Origin: Panorpa germanica
Taxonomy: Eukaryota; Arthropoda; Insecta; Mecoptera; Panorpidae
Assembly: GCA_963678705.1 (NCBI GenBank)
Contig: OY783217.1
Coordinates: forward strand, 4,030,001-4,094,000
DNA: 64,000 nucleotides
Direction of reading: 5' to 3'
The notes below the pieces were generated by a model. The model had not been told where the DNA came from and did not search any database. It worked only from the letters and a program-made list of their open reading frames with translations. Of the stretch, positions 27,811-42,165 are shown piece by piece (within the stretch, counting starts at the first letter, position 1; each line of letters opens with the position of its first letter). Made by a program: the position numbers and the translations under genes.

Positions 27811-27930
27811 ATGGGGTGTTCATGGTCTCAATTACTGATGCTCCTGGACCAGGAGAGGGATCGAGATCGGTATCGGGACTTCGGGATTTTGGACACATGT
27901 TTTTGCCGTGCTGTTAATTATTTCCTGTGA
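27811..27930 (+). CDS. small orphan open reading frame, 39 codons
   Basis: ATG-to-TGA frame in a local GC-rich patch. It contains a charged stretch, LLDQERDRDRYRDFG, encoded by repeats of GAT CGA/CGG. The DNA includes a perfect short hairpin, CTCCTGGACCAGGAG. The reading is not recognised. The charged repeat may simply reflect the near-repeat gatcgagatcggtatcgg, so coding potential is weak. Confidence 0.15.
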   Translation: MGCSWSQLLMLLDQERDRDRYRDFGILDTCFCRAVNYFL

Positions 27931-29426
27931 ATCACTTTATCGCATCGCTTAGATGGATGTTGATGTAGATCTAGATGTTCTCCCCTAATTTTCTAATTAC
28001 TATTTTGATGTCTTCATATGATTTATTTTTGGTTATTTTAGTGGGGTTCTGAATATATATACACCAAAATAATATTCTATATAATATCTACAGTGGCGGA
28101 TTTTATAGAATTAAGCATAATACACAATCAACTTAAAAGAGTTCTTTCCTTTCATGCAACTTAGCTGCAATTATTAAGTTCAAAAGTTCCGATTTAAACT
28201 TGCTTTAAAAAAATGTGAAAAACACCAACCAGGAACTAAATCTAAATATTTACATTGTAGCCCTAGCGGTAAAGAAGAGAACTAACTACATCTCATTTAC
28301 TTATATGTATAAAAGACATACAGCCAACAGTAGAAAAAAATGAAGTATAACTTCAAAGAAAATGTAATAATTAGGTTAAAATAAAAATAAAACCAAATGT
28401 ATATTTATATTTAAAAAAAGAAGTTATGAAAACAAATATAAATAATCATAAACACTTAACAATTAGAGAATAGTTACATTAAGTTACCGACAGATGTCTT
28501 TAAATGTTACAAGAAAAAGATATGGCGCCCAAATATTATTATGATTACTTCAAACATAAGTTTTAAAATAATTATACAAAACAAAAGTAGAAAACACATA
28601 AAATAATATAATCAAACAATAAAATAGTTGGAAAAATAAATCTTCATATTCATAAACCAAAAACTACAAAGATATTCAAAAGTTATGAGTATGAAATATA
28701 TCATGGAGATGTAATAGTAACGTAAATATTCGAAATAATTGTACGTCAAGTATAGTAGCGTATCGGTTGGTTAACTTAGTGCTACTGCAGGGGTGTGAAA
28801 CCTAAATGCAGCGTGTAGGCTTTCAATTTATGAATTTCAAGAAAATTAAAATAAAAAAGAAGATTAAAATAAAAATATCACCAACCTTCACTGCAAAATA
28901 TTGCGTTTTTTGTTGATTTAAAATAACACCTCTTATTGAAAAACCTTAAAATATAAATCCTGTCTGTGATACACATAGTACAGAACAACTGTGACGTTAC
29001 GAGTACTTGAAACATACCATAAAAGTTGTAATCCATTTTAGAACATTATTTTGTTTGGGAAAGTGCATCGTACGCTACTGCATCACACATATTGAACGAT
29101 ACGTACATATAAACGCTAATAAAATATATCAAATATAATGTAAGTCGTAAGTATAACAACCTCAAAGTGTAACATCTCTTAAAAGTGATAAAATTTTGAC
29201 ATCAAAGGATTTTCTAAAGCGAAATCACAGACACAAAGACAGGATAGAAGGAATAAGATTGTGTACAAAGTCTGATTGAGACCGCTATATACATTTGTAG
29301 GTGAATTGAAAGAAATCACGGAAAACCGTTATTCAAGTATAATTATTTTTGAGAAATTATGAGAGCTGATTTTAATATTTGTTTTTGAGTTAAATTTAAA
29401 CAGTTAATAAGTTAGTAGGATGTGGC

Positions 29427-29720
29427 ATAGATGGCGCCACTATTGAGAAAAGCGTACGATTTTTAAATAGTACCCTGTCAGAATAACAATTGTCAAGCCA
29501 TTGCTTTGCTTGAATGATATTTCTTCACAATAAAAAGCAATGCTTTATAAACAAACGAAATTAAGATTTTTCATTGTTTTTAAAATTACTAAAGTAGCGC
29601 CACTAAATGTATTGTCCTTGTAAACTAATGGTCGGAATGTCATGAAATTTTAACACATGTTGTTTGAAGATTTATACTATCTAAAAATCGTATGGTTTTG
29701 TCAATACTGTCTCCATCTAT
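29427..29720. mobile_element. 294-bp MITE with about 46-bp terminal inverted repeats
   Basis: Left end ATAGATGGCGCCACTATTGA, right end reverse complement ATAGATGGAGACAGTATTGA. The match continues through TACGATTTTTAAATAGTA / TACGATTTTTAGATAGTA, giving about 46 bp with some 6-7 differences. There is no ORF. A partial copy of the same family lies at 44374-44524. The superfamily is not determined; TA-rich flanks would suit a Tc1/mariner-type element. Confidence 0.65.
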
Positions 29721-31254
29721 ATGTCAGCCTACTAACTTATTGCGTTATGTGATCACACATATATTTTTTATTATTATTAGGCTTCGGGTTATACACCCAT
29801 CTTGCCATTTTAAAAGTTATAATTATATATATAAATCCATTTACTTATTATATTATTGTGCGTCACAAACATTCAAACTGTATTAAAAGAGTTTTGTGTT
29901 CAATATTCGCTCAATCTTTTATTTTAAATAATTTTTTTTAAAAATCAATAAAACATTATTTCACTTCTACTACTATACGGCGCAATACTTTGAGCGTAGA
30001 TTCGTATTCGGAGATCTCTTCTAAGCATATGTGCATGTATTTCTTACTCAATTGTTTGGGAGACAGAGGAAAGCTGTTAAACTGTTGTAAACAGTGGTAA
30101 AAGTGAGTTCTTTTGAGTATTTGATTACTATTAGAAAATAAAACTAAAATTATATAATAAAAAAAGAATATATAACAGTGCTTTATGTGTAGTTTTAAAT
30201 CGTTGATTAAAAAATCAAACGGATAAGTTATACAGATACTTGTAACGATTGGAAGCTGTAACCCTGTAGGGAATCAAAAACCTTACTAGACGGCACGTTG
30301 AAAGGATACATCAAACAGTAATAGGTATTAGTTAAGAAGAATATAAAATCAATTGAGAATGTATACATACTATATACATATATAATATAATTCAAACAAA
30401 ATATGCGGTGGTGTGTTGGCAATTCTAGGGCAACATCAGCAAAGCAGGTGCTCAAGTCATAACGAAAGAAAATCTGTTTTTTATTTGGGATAAAAAAGAA
30501 CTTATGTGGTAAAAAGAGAGAAAGAATAGCAAGATCACTATAACAGAGTATGGTGTATAACTAAACAAAAAAAGAACACGGTCATAGGATTTAAAAACAG
30601 TTTTATCTACAGTGTGCGAATAGCCAAATAAGACGCAGACATTTCTCTAGTGAAATATAGATCCAAATTTCATCTAACGCACAATTTGCTATTGAAAAAC
30701 AAAGAGAACATTTTTAGTAGTTATTCACTCACATAAAAACTATTACAGAAAAAACGTTATAAATTTTTCTGAATTATCAGGTTGGTCCACGAGCCCTATC
30801 CGTGGTAAATATCAAGAAATTTAGATATATTAATAAAATAACATATAAAATTCATAAACCATATAAAATTTGATTGGTAATTGTGTATAACAAGAGGTAA
30901 ATGTACATTTTAAGTTTCAATAACTAAATAAAAAGGTAAATATATAATAAGAGTACAAAGCATATGTCAGGGGCCGTCACATATGTCTTTATACGAATGT
31001 TCATCTACGTTATACTCGTACCAAATCTGAATATCACAACATACCATTTATTCAAAGCATTATTAAATTATTTTACCATCATAATGACACCTACGGATCT
31101 GTCTGGGATATAATAGTGAATACAGAATGCCTTAGTTATTATGGTTAATATATGTTAATATGAAATATTCACTCTGCAACATACAATACATACAAAGATA
31201 TTTACATACACAACCAAGGGTTCTAAAATATAATTTTTATTAAAAACTTTATAT

Positions 31255-31400
31255 ATAAAAATTTAGCATGCGTATGTTTGTGCTCGCAAAACTCGAAAAC
31301 TAGTTGGTGGATTGACTTGAAATTTTGCGCGTTTTACAGGTTAAAAAGTTGTTGTTTTCGTTCAAATTGATAGTCATATGACTGAGCCAAATCGAAGCAC
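31255..31400 (+). repeat. likely dispersed repeat fragment (helitron/SINE-like)
   Basis: CTCGAAAACTAGTTGGTGGA followed by TTGACTTGAAATTTTGCGCG closely follows a text found in many insect genomic repeats (cgaaaactactgaaccgat...gaaattttgc). Recognition is from memory; the family is not certain. Confidence 0.3.
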
Positions 31401-34400
31401 TAGTTAATAAATAATAATGGAACATTGTTTTCTAATTTTTGTTCAAACTTTATACAAACTTTGTGTTCGTATACAAAAGCCAAATACTCGAACCCAAAGA
31501 AGCCTATCTGGTGACTGGTCCATATATTATACCTAAATGGACTAACTAAATCATAAACTTAACATGCTTGCAATGGTAGTAATTATCACAACTTATGCTG
31601 CCCAATTTTTCGCCCTATAGATCGTTTACAAATAAAAAAAGATCGTACTAAATTGAATCTCTCGAGAAAATGAATCAGTCTAAAGATACGAGTGCCCATA
31701 GACTTATTCCCAACACAAATATCGACAAATTAATATATAAATCAAATTACATACAATTATAATTTAAGTAAGTGAATCACTGGATCCACTACTCACAAGC
31801 CAGTAGTTCAGTGTCGCAAAATTTACTCAATATTATCATTAGGTTTGATAGTACGTAAATTCCAAAAGTTGAACATTTCCAATAAAAAAGTTGTATCTAA
31901 CTAATTAATTTTCAAAAATAGACTTACTCTAATTTTAAAATAACTTTAAAATATGGCCAACGTAATACTTAATTTACTGATACAATTGATTGGTGTTAAT
32001 TGTAAATATGTCTATATTTTTTAGCATCATTTAAAACTTGAAATTATTAAACGCGGCCTAAAGTTGAGAGCCTCTAAAGAACACTAACACAACTACAACA
32101 AAGGTATATGATCCTCCACAGGACAACAAGGATGTAGTGCTTATAAAAAGATTTAAAAAAATGAACAACAACAAAGAATATAAATCTATTAAATAAACAT
32201 TTTATTCTAAATTGTTTTGTGTCTTATTTTTATTAGGAATATCAGAGACAAACTAAGTAGCAATTAAAGTCAAATTACAATCATTAGAAATAGATAGTTA
32301 ATTATAAAAAGTCAGATAAGTGTATGTTTCGTTAAATACAATACAATAGACCGTAAAAATTTGGTTGTTTTTTATAAGATAAATGATGATGATGTATTGA
32401 TTTGTTCCAATTATAAATTTTACACCCACTTGAAGTTTATTATGTAAAATAGTTTGACTCAAAAGAGTTGCTCAGTTTCATCAATATCAGTTATATTGTT
32501 GTACAATGAATTAGGCTAAGAAAGCTATACAAATATACCGTCTTCGATTAACTAGGAATTAAACACCGACAGGGTTTTCCCAGTTCCAATCGAATGTTTT
32601 ATTTCTCTCTTACACATCGTGGACATGAACATGAACGGAATATACGGATTCCTATTCATAACACTATACAATACAAATAAATTCACCAGCACTTCTGAGA
32701 CAAACTATCCTTTCAATCGAAGCTATAAATTTAATTAGAAAAGTATGCGTTTATAATGGTAAAAATGATTATTATATTACTTGGAATTAATGGATATCGT
32801 AAATATTTTATTAATAGATATATTAATTTATAATGTAGCAAAATGTTATTTAATTACATTAACATTTGCACACAGCGCTTATGAATAAATATAAACAGCA
32901 GTGCAATAAAGAAAATCTTTCAATATGCATTTGTCATCAAGGGTGAAGAGGATAGAAAGATTTTCAATATTTATTTGCTAAGTAGTTTATAATTATATAT
33001 AAATAATTCTGTAGCCTATTGATGTTGATGTTAATATCTTTTAATTATCAGAATATTTATGCAAACATATTTCAAATTTAATATCGTATTTGTTTTATAA
33101 TAGAAGTAACACAAAAAAGACATTCGTCGTTTATAACCTTAAAATCAATTGTTTGCTTCTGACTGGTACCTTACTATTTATTAAAAATTCTTTAATTGTA
33201 TTGAGGGTTATAGTTGTGTACTATATTCATTTAAGTAAATATTTGTTTAATTTCGAAACGCCTAAAAGTCATCTTAAATAAATTTGTCATAACTGAATAA
33301 AGATCACATTCCTTTATTCTCTGACTATAAACCAAATGAATCACAAAAAATTCATAAGTAAAGAATAAATATAAGAAATAAGATACCTATTAATAAATAA
33401 ATATATTAAGACATCACCATAAACGTAAAAATATGTCATTAGCATAAGAAAAGAAAAATAGACAAGAGAATTTTTAATATCCACAGTTAGATTATTAACT
33501 ACTGTAAAAATTCAGGTCAACCAATAACAATAACAATGCGACGTAACGAGTAAAGTATTATTCAATAATAAGCGGGCACTAGTAACTAGTGGAACGATAT
33601 TTTGAATTAGTATATAGTTAATATGACATGCAATAAAATAAACCTGCATCTAACCTGTAGCAAATGTTTAAAAACCTCCAGTAGGTGACAGCTATAGAAG
33701 TACACTCACTACACTACACTTTTAAGGTTATGATATTGTTTCTAAAAACACTATTTACGGCAAGTTATAGTTTAAAATCAGTCACAAATGTGTAATTCAC
33801 ATCACTGTTGCACTTATTGTTTAATATAATAATAATTTGAAAGAATTATGAAGTAAAAACTTGATATGAGCAGATAGAAGCACGTCATTTGACATAGACT
33901 TATTACAATTATAAAAACATATATGGAGATAAAGTGAATACATAAAATGAAGCTACATATATTTATTTAAAAGCAAAAGCACTTTTTACATTTTATAAAA
34001 CACTTTTTTAATTATAAAAATATGTTTTAATTTGCTAAACACTTTCCACGCTTTTGACATATCAATATTTAAAATCCAATATGGCGGCATCCAATAGGAA
34101 GAGAGATCAAGTGTTGCCATGTAAGAAATTTACAATTAAATAATTAATTCAGCAGTGTCATCTCTGATTCGTATAATTTATTAAAAAATAAGTACATATA
34201 TTAATTAAAAATATTAATTATGATAATATATGAAATTATTTTAATTGTTATATGTGTTACTGTGTTCTCTTAAAAACGAATTATTCATACATATTACAAT
34301 ATTTTACATTTAATTTATTATTTATATTTTCTTTAGTGACGCACGTTTTTTTATGATAATATTTAAAATAAATAATTAAATTTAAATATTTCTTAAATTG

Positions 34401-36180
34401 ATCTTAATTATTTTTATTGCGTTTCATTTGAATATGTTGTTGATTTTTCGTGATAGATATACCTATATACCGTGTATGTATTTAATATTAATACAATAAG
34501 TGAATAACAGATCATTAGTATATAAGTATGTACCACGAAGATTTGTTTCCTCAGAATTACATGTAAAATGTTTATGGTTAATTGACACGTCTCATTTAAG
34601 AACTGTTTAATAACAATCAAAAAGTAGGACAAACATATACATAGACATAGAGTCAGAAAGAGATGCATTTAGTATAGTAGCTCTTCTTATATTTTTCTCG
34701 TTCTGGTAATATAGAAAAAGCAGTTAGAAAGAAGCAAACGTGAGCCGCGCACATTTTGACTTGAACACTGAGCAAACACTGGACAGACTGTGTTGAAGTA
34801 GTTGAAGCCAGGGAAACATATAAAAACGGGAGCACCTACTAAAACTGTCTTTAAACAGTCTTGTATCAAAAAGGCGCTTTAGAATTCCCTATAAACTAAC
34901 TTATCATTGGTAATATCTTTTTAAATATTAAAATATATACAAACAATTATATTTGTTTAAATATGAGCGCGTTAAATCGTTGCGAATCGTGCGATATCGT
35001 TGGTATTATGAAGTACAGAGTAACAAGTGACGACGAATATTGTTAATGTATTATATATGTTATAAAATTTGTATATATTTCCATATACACACAACACATG
35101 TAATTTTAAGACCTATAAATACACATTTCTGAATGCCACAACCTTGAAAATACATAAGAAGTAACCCCTAACCTTAAAATAAATAGATAAAATTATTATG
35201 GAGACTGCCAATAGTATATTTATATACGAACTGGATTGCATGAGTGTATTTACACATACACACAAACATACATCCATCTAAGCATGTGTGTATTTGAAGG
35301 TTTCATTAGATTTTAGTGTGGGTATTAATTCGTGTGTGGAGAATTTTAAATGTGTAAAATTACACAGCTGTATAACACATTAGGGGTTGGATAAATTAGG
35401 ATTCGAATCCGTTTCAATGTTTCTATTGGTTGTTTTATTATAGTTAGTTTATTAGTAAAATAGACTTACTCAAATATTTTCTATATAATTTTGTTTATAA
35501 TATTTTAAGGTTATGATACGAAACGTTCTTCATACGTTCTAATATAAAGGGATAGCTGAACACAAATATTAATCTATATTAGCAATGTTTACTACCAGGA
35601 GCATTAGGTTCTTCTTTATCAAAAAGTGTGTTATATTTAATGTACAATATATGCTTAGAATATAAACTTAGAATTATGAATTTAGAATAAAATATATGAT
35701 GGAATTTAGAATTGATAGTCAGAGATCGAAACTAGAATGGTACGAAGATCCGACAGAAAAATACAGATTGTTCTGAGATGTCGTTACCGTTTCAGACTGC
35801 CCTTTAGTAAATATGAAGTACAATGTCTTTCGCAACGTAAATACAAGAAATAAATAAGATAGTCAGATGACATTAGATGGAGTTTTCCAATTGTATTTGC
35901 ATTTTTTAATAGAGCATATTATGAAATATAATATGTATAAATATCAATGAAATTTTTTGAATAGTAGCTCATTTACATATTCATAATGAATACCTATCTA
36001 AATTTGTAAAACACGAACTTTTGCAAAATCTTTTTTCATCTAATGTAAACCGGTTACAACTTGCACAAAATCTATAAAAACCATTCGAGCAAGAATGCGC
36101 TAAATATTTCATGACTGTGTTATAATTATAGCATTAATATAAGTAGCAGATATTAATATAACGAATAAAGGAAAGAAATA

Positions 36181-36270
36181 GAGATCCTTTGGTCCTGTGA
36201 ACTGACAAGACACCCCTTGTCGTCACCATCACCCTCGTCCTACTCACGACGAGCTTGTGCGGGAAGATTT
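36181..36270. other. GC-rich patch with short open frames
   Basis: About 90 bp with elevated G+C (gacaccccttgtcgtcaccatcaccctcgtcctac). Plus frame TDKTPLVVTITLVLLTTSL is open but hydrophobic and stops soon after. There is no clear splice site. Nature unknown. Confidence 0.2.
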
Positions 36271-39200
36271 ATAAATTAGATATTTATTTTGGGAACTCTT
36301 AAATGAGATTTGCCTGGCGAAGGAAATAATCAGTGACTTATTTCAGTTCAAAAGGCTGTTAAGATGATGAGAGGAGGATAAAAAAAGATGGGGGAGATAG
36401 AGGGAGTAAAAGATGGCTGACATTTATTCATTAATCATTTAATCATTCGAGCATATACACATATTTCAGAAATATATATTTAAATATATAATTATATTTA
36501 GTTCTTTTGCTTTATTATATTAAAAACATATAATTTAAATTCTTTATTGAAATATTTTGGTTATTTGGGGGAGGGGAGAAAAGTATTATTAAAAGACGAA
36601 AAATAATTAACGAAGAAATTACAAAATGAATTAAATACGTACCACAAATAAGAAAACACTCAAATAGTAACAAGGGATGATAATCGGTTTACATTATGGT
36701 CAGTTTAATCATTAAATCCACCCTTGTAATAAAGAGAGGGTGAGTTAAATAGTTTTTCTACATCGCTACAGCCCTTAAATTCACACCACTTTATCAAAGC
36801 CATGTCACATAATAAATTGATTCGTTCGTACTAGATGTGATCATTGATAGAAAACGTAAGGGTCAAAGATAAAATTTGCACAATTTTTTTTATACAAGAG
36901 CAATTTATTCTTCTACCTCAGTATAATATTCCGTGCAATGAAATTACTGATGCTTCTCGGATCGGTCCTGCTTGTGAACTCATTTTTTAGGGGTGGTTTT
37001 GTAATTTTTTGTTTGAAATGTAGATTTATATTTTTGTATGTAAAATGATGCATTTATTTGTTTAAATATTCAAAAGTATAGCTATTTAAAATATAAATTT
37101 CAGTTCTCCGACGTCAGGAACTACAGTCGCCTAATACGTAATCGACTTTATTTTTCTATGTTTACAACATTTATAATATCGAAACTTTATGTGTTAGATA
37201 CTGACATACATCTTTTTTACCGTCTGTTGGCAATTCATAGAAAAGAAGAAGGTAGGTATTGGATGTGACGTCACAGATCAAGCTACTTTTTATTACTTTT
37301 ATTCCGTTTACTAATTTATTGTTAATACCTCCTAAAATATAGTGAGTTGTTAAAAAATAGGACATTTGAGGTACAGATATCCAACTTTATACTATAACTT
37401 AATATACAAGTATAGTACACTTTAGGAATTAAGACAAGGTTCACAAGCCCATTAAAGAAAGATCTCTTATTGTGAGAACTCTTTAGGAAATATTTCTACA
37501 GCAGAATTTTCATGAGAATCTAAAATACAGAATTTATTATCTCACATGAACGGTGTTTGTTGATTTAAAAATAAAAACCGCAACACAGTAGATAAAATAT
37601 CTGAGAAAACATTTGACCACCACTTTCCAATGTGGTTCCTCTGCCCAACCCCTCGCGCTAAGCCCTATAATTATCACGTGGGTAGTCGTTGTGCATGTAT
37701 TAGTGAATGTTGTGTATTTATTTGATCATTTACCATGAAATAAACCGCAACAATCGGATATAGATAATTAAGACATCAGAACAGTTTGTTACTTATTTAT
37801 CGCTTGTGTTATTTTAGGGTGGACACTGGACAACAACAACCTAGCAAATATTAAATTATTATATTAATCGTAAATGTGCGTGACATCGGTTATGATTTGG
37901 TTCAATTGTTGTGTTTGATAAGGGTGGTGGTTTTGTATCGGTTTGTTTGGCAAACAAACATTTGTACTTCTGAACTCGCTTTATTTTAGCCTACAGAATC
38001 AACAAAATGATGATATTTTGCAGCTGGTCAATACTAGAGAAGATCTCCTCAAGATTCATCTAACCGTAGAAGAAGCAAGTATTTAACAGGCCCTTGCAAC
38101 TAGTCAGTGCACTAGAACTGTACGTCTGTACTCGAGGTAAAATTCGTTTGCAATTTTCTCGATTTTAAATTGAAATGTTGTATTTTATTGATTCTGACAC
38201 TCGTCTTATCGAAATTCTATAAATAAACAAAATGCACGCGACAAAATTCTGTTTTACTACATCCCCTAAATACAAAAATAATTTATTATTCTTATAGCAC
38301 AAATAGTAACATTGTTTTTACAAAAATCTTCAGATAGATACATCTCATTGCTTCCCTATTTTTGTAAATCTAACAAGGTCGAGGGTGTATTTAAATAAAA
38401 ATAGAATTTTAGCATCTGTTTATATCACAAGACGACTTCTAACGACTATTTACGAATTGATCCGGGCCGAAGGACCAGTTCCTTCAAAGGAGGGTGAGAG
38501 TGTATTAGTTTTTGAAAATCTAAATAACAAACTTATGGTTTCTATTAAAATAATACATCAATTTATTATCTCAAGGCCATAAGACGTTTATTTAGGTTTT
38601 ACTGAGACAAAAAGGTCCTTTAGAATTTTTTGATTTTTAGATTTCCGGTTGCAGGATATGGTTAGTTAATGTGATAGTTGTGTTGATGCCGAATTCTGGA
38701 TACTCCAGATGTAAGGGCCTTTCCGGTCTCATTGATTTAATGCATATGTGGTCAGGCTTAAGATTTAGTTGAAGGGACATAAAAGATATATACACATACT
38801 ATTAAAATATGACATATTATAATGAGCTTTTCTTTATATAGTTGGACGTATGTTGATGGATTTTTTCACTATATGATTATGAAACATTAAATTTGCTATA
38901 TTTTAAAGTAAAAAGCTTTACTGACCTTAGAGAAACGCCCTTCTAATAAATTGAAAGTTTATTACACAAAATTACTAGTCGTAATATATAAAGGTGGCGT
39001 TGTTACAAAGTTGGCGGTCATAAAGCACTGGCTCTGACCAATAGGGAGCTGCTACAGAGGTTCTAAAACCGTGCAACACAATATCTTTCTAAAATTTAAT
39101 GCTCCATTTTGAAAAAATGGCGGCTAGTAATGGTTTCTTGTAATATCTCCTCTACAGTGGGTACTAAGATAAAAATAGTTATCAATCGAATACAGGCTTA

Positions 39201-40091
39201 ATTTCCTATAATTTGTGTTCACAACATTTTTTTTATATATAGATAGGTTCAAGCTACAGAGCTGCCATCTGATATTCAAATCCTGAACATTAAATAAATT
39301 ACTTGTTAGTGCTTAGTGAAATAATTGCATTCAAATAATTTATTTCCTAGTTATTCAACAATGTTTTTCTCATGCGGGTTTTACTTTTGATTAAAAAAGT
39401 GATTAATAATTAATGTTGTATTTTTAATTAATTAATTCTTCTATTAAATATTTATTAACCCGCATTATGGCTATAAATTTAGTATGAAAATAAAAACATA
39501 AATTTTATATCTGTCAAGATATTGCTATCCGAATCGATTGTTTGATAGAGTTCGTTAGTCTATAACAGTGGTTCTAAGTCAAGGAGCAGTTCGGATCTTA
39601 AAAGAATTGACAGAGCACCTTTATAAACTCTTGGTAATTTACAAGCATTAGCATTTTATATATAAAACACACAAAACACCATAAAATTAATTTGCTGATG
39701 ATTCCCTGGTGCAAAAAAATACATGATAAAAATAAAAACGAATGTTGTTTTAGAACGTGAAGTTAGTCGTTTCAGTTACAGTATCCTCAGCCAATATGCA
39801 AATTAGATAACAATGGCGAATTCGTATAAAATGAAACAGCAATCAAAATTTGCATGAATATTTTAGATAATATAATAATCGGCTTCAACATTTCTTTTAG
39901 ACAAAATAAAATAAAAATTGTATTGTCACGAATAGTGTTGTCTTTTTATATTTTAAGTTTAACTAATAGTAAATTATAATATATTATACGCATAGTTATA
40001 TAAAAAAATAATAATACAATATGCCGCTAGTCATACAAATATTTATGTATAATGATCAAGAAGCAATAGAAGCTATTATGCCCAGTCTTAG

Positions 40092-40177
40092 CATCTGATA
40101 TCAAAGATCGCGTGATGACCAGCCCGGTGAACGGCAACCCGTCGGACAATTCCCGCAACAAGCAGACGCACTCCTGA
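40092..40177 (+). CDS. candidate 3'-terminal exon of an unidentified plus-strand gene
   Basis: A GC-rich island in AT-rich DNA. On the plus strand an acceptor (cagtcttag) is followed by CA and then an open frame of 27 codons beginning SDIKDRVMTSP and ending NKQTHS, then TGA. Almost all third codon positions after the first few are G or C (for example GTG ATG ACC AGC CCG GTG AAC GGC AAC), which neither alternative plus frame nor the surrounding DNA shows; this is a good sign of real coding sequence. An AATAAA lies 59 nt past the stop. The peptide is hydrophilic and low-complexity and looks like a disordered C-terminus. I do not recognise the protein, and no upstream exon could be assigned. It would overlap the presumed downstream intron of retn on the other strand. 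Confidence 0.45.
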
Positions 40178-40235
40178 TTGGAGGTAGAAAATCACTTGGA
40201 CAACTGTAGAATGTACTTAAATAGTATGTTGATCC

Positions 40236-40241
40236 AATAAA
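40236..40241 (+). terminator. possible poly(A) signal AATAAA
   Basis: A canonical hexamer 59 nt after the TGA of the candidate terminal exon. The position fits, but AATAAA is frequent by chance in this AT-rich DNA, so it only supports the exon call weakly. Confidence 0.3.
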
Positions 40242-41489
40242 TGGAACATTTGAATTCCTATGATTTTAGAGAAACTTCTTACATCATATTGCTTTGTACT
40301 ATCGTTCGATGTAAATATTTAGTAACAAAGTATTATCTGATAATAACTCTTTCATTTCGCATGAAAAGTGTTTTGAACTTTCATATTTTATTAGAGTTAT
40401 CGATGTTTCTTGCGAAAAAAGTATGCTTAACCTAAGCGTAAGCTAGACTGTCGAAAAAATAAAGAGACAAAACAATTAAATAAGTTGAACATACAGGCAA
40501 TCTAACCTTCTGTCAAGAATTGGACTAGTATGATGTTCATTTGTGAATATTGGCAAATAAAAACTTAACCTGAAGGTGCATTTTCTCTATAATTACATTT
40601 GCAAATATTAACAAACAAATGAATATTACACTAATTCAATCCATGATGCATGACGCCAGAGAAAAAGTTATAAAATGAGGCCTTTTGTTCATATAAGTTT
40701 GTCTTCACTATTCTGTAAAACTAAATACTCAAGAGCCCTCAAAAAGGTTCTGAATTAATGTTCTAGTCGAAACAATTGTGCAAAAAAATTATAATTACTA
40801 TTTTGTCAACCCATCTAACGAATTGTTTGATGACATTGCAAGTAATCAAATAATCTTTATAAATATTTTCTAAATAGGTAAGGACAGAAATTCGGACGAT
40901 ACTGAACCTTGTTCATTTAAATTACCAAATACATTTAAAATAGCCAGGTTATCGTTCTCTAATTTTATTTAAAACTTCAATAAATTCAACAAAATCTCAG
41001 CTTCTACACCGCGTTGCTTTCTATCTAAAATATATCTTATGATAAAGTTTACATTACAATAAAGCAGCAAGAAATTATAGCGTGTGAAACTAAAATGCTA
41101 CCGTGATACTAAAATTATTATTTTGTACATAAAAAAAAAAATTATATAAAATATTTGAGTAATTATTTTGATATGTCAAAGGTAGGTATATAATTAAGAA
41201 AAAAATTATTTGATTTTAATTTTTTTTTAATTAAATATTGATAAAAAAATTATGTTTTATATAATGTTTTATATTTATAATTTTGATCAAGTTAATTCAA
41301 TTTTTTGTTAAAAAATACCGACACATAAAAAATTGTTTACCAAAATACACGTTCTAATTGAATTAGAAGTTAATAGGCATTGGAACATGTATCCAGTAGT
41401 TATTTAGAAATTAGAAGCATGATTTTTATATGGAATATACGAGTATAGCTCAATTAAGTTTATAAATTCCTAGATTGATAGTGATCACT

Positions 41490-41560
41490 GACACACGACA
41501 AACTATGATGAGTCGGGGTTCGTTTCCCGGGACATTGTAAAGTTAGAATTTGTCAGCCAG
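41490..41560 (+). mobile_element. possible SINE remnant with a B-box-like motif
   Basis: GGGGTTCGTTTCCCGGG (about 41514-41531) resembles a T-arm/B box, but no full tRNA fold is present. It is in the presumed downstream intron of retn. Confidence 0.25.
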
Positions 41561-42165
41561 TATGACCTTGGTATTTGATATTGCCGTAAAACTGTAATTA
41601 AAACAATATTGGTACAATAGACTACACTATGACTGGATATAAAGAAATCTGGAGCGAATAAAACAATTCGATTCGGAATCAATTCAAGAAGGGCTAGCAT
41701 AAAGCTATTGTATGTACAGGATCTTTTTTCTATTTACCCCGCCCAAAGCAATTCCTTCCCCTAAGAACAATTTTACTAATAATGAAGATGAGAAACAAAA
41801 CCTAGTGGTAAGTTTCCACAGGTTCACATAGCTCACATCAAACGCATTGGATTTATCATATGAAACATGAAAGAAAAGGGAAGCGAGTTATTGCTGGTAT
41901 TTTCTCTTGGTAGCAGCTCGATCGCCTCGTGCGTGCACCTTCCACTGGTTTTCCTTCTCCTACACGTTTCATATAATAAATTCAATACATTTAATGCGAG
42001 AGATGCGGACATGTGGATATTTACCCTTACTTCCGACTTCCTATAACATCCGCTGATTACCCAAAAGATTAATTTACTAGTTTAGTCAATGGAAAATGAT
42101 ACGACTCCTTCGCCTGTCTCTCTTCATACGTATATACATAACAAGTAATAAGTAAGTTGACTTAC

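Larger units (their letters stand above)
25428..40091. other. AT-rich DNA with a MITE and minor repeats
   Basis: Besides the small ORF at 27811, the MITE at 29427-29720, the GC-rich patches and the repeat fragments listed, I see no genes. Overlapping short frames near 34653-34869 are Cys/Ser-rich translations with no family resemblance. Confidence 0.5.

Noticed and set aside
34653-34869. Overlapping minus-strand frames of 60 codons each
   Set aside because: Two frames over the same bases, no motif, no codon bias and no splice support.
39001-39130. ggcggt and atggcggc motifs similar to 34080-34120
   Set aside because: The resemblance is limited to short words; no alignable repeat could be established by eye.
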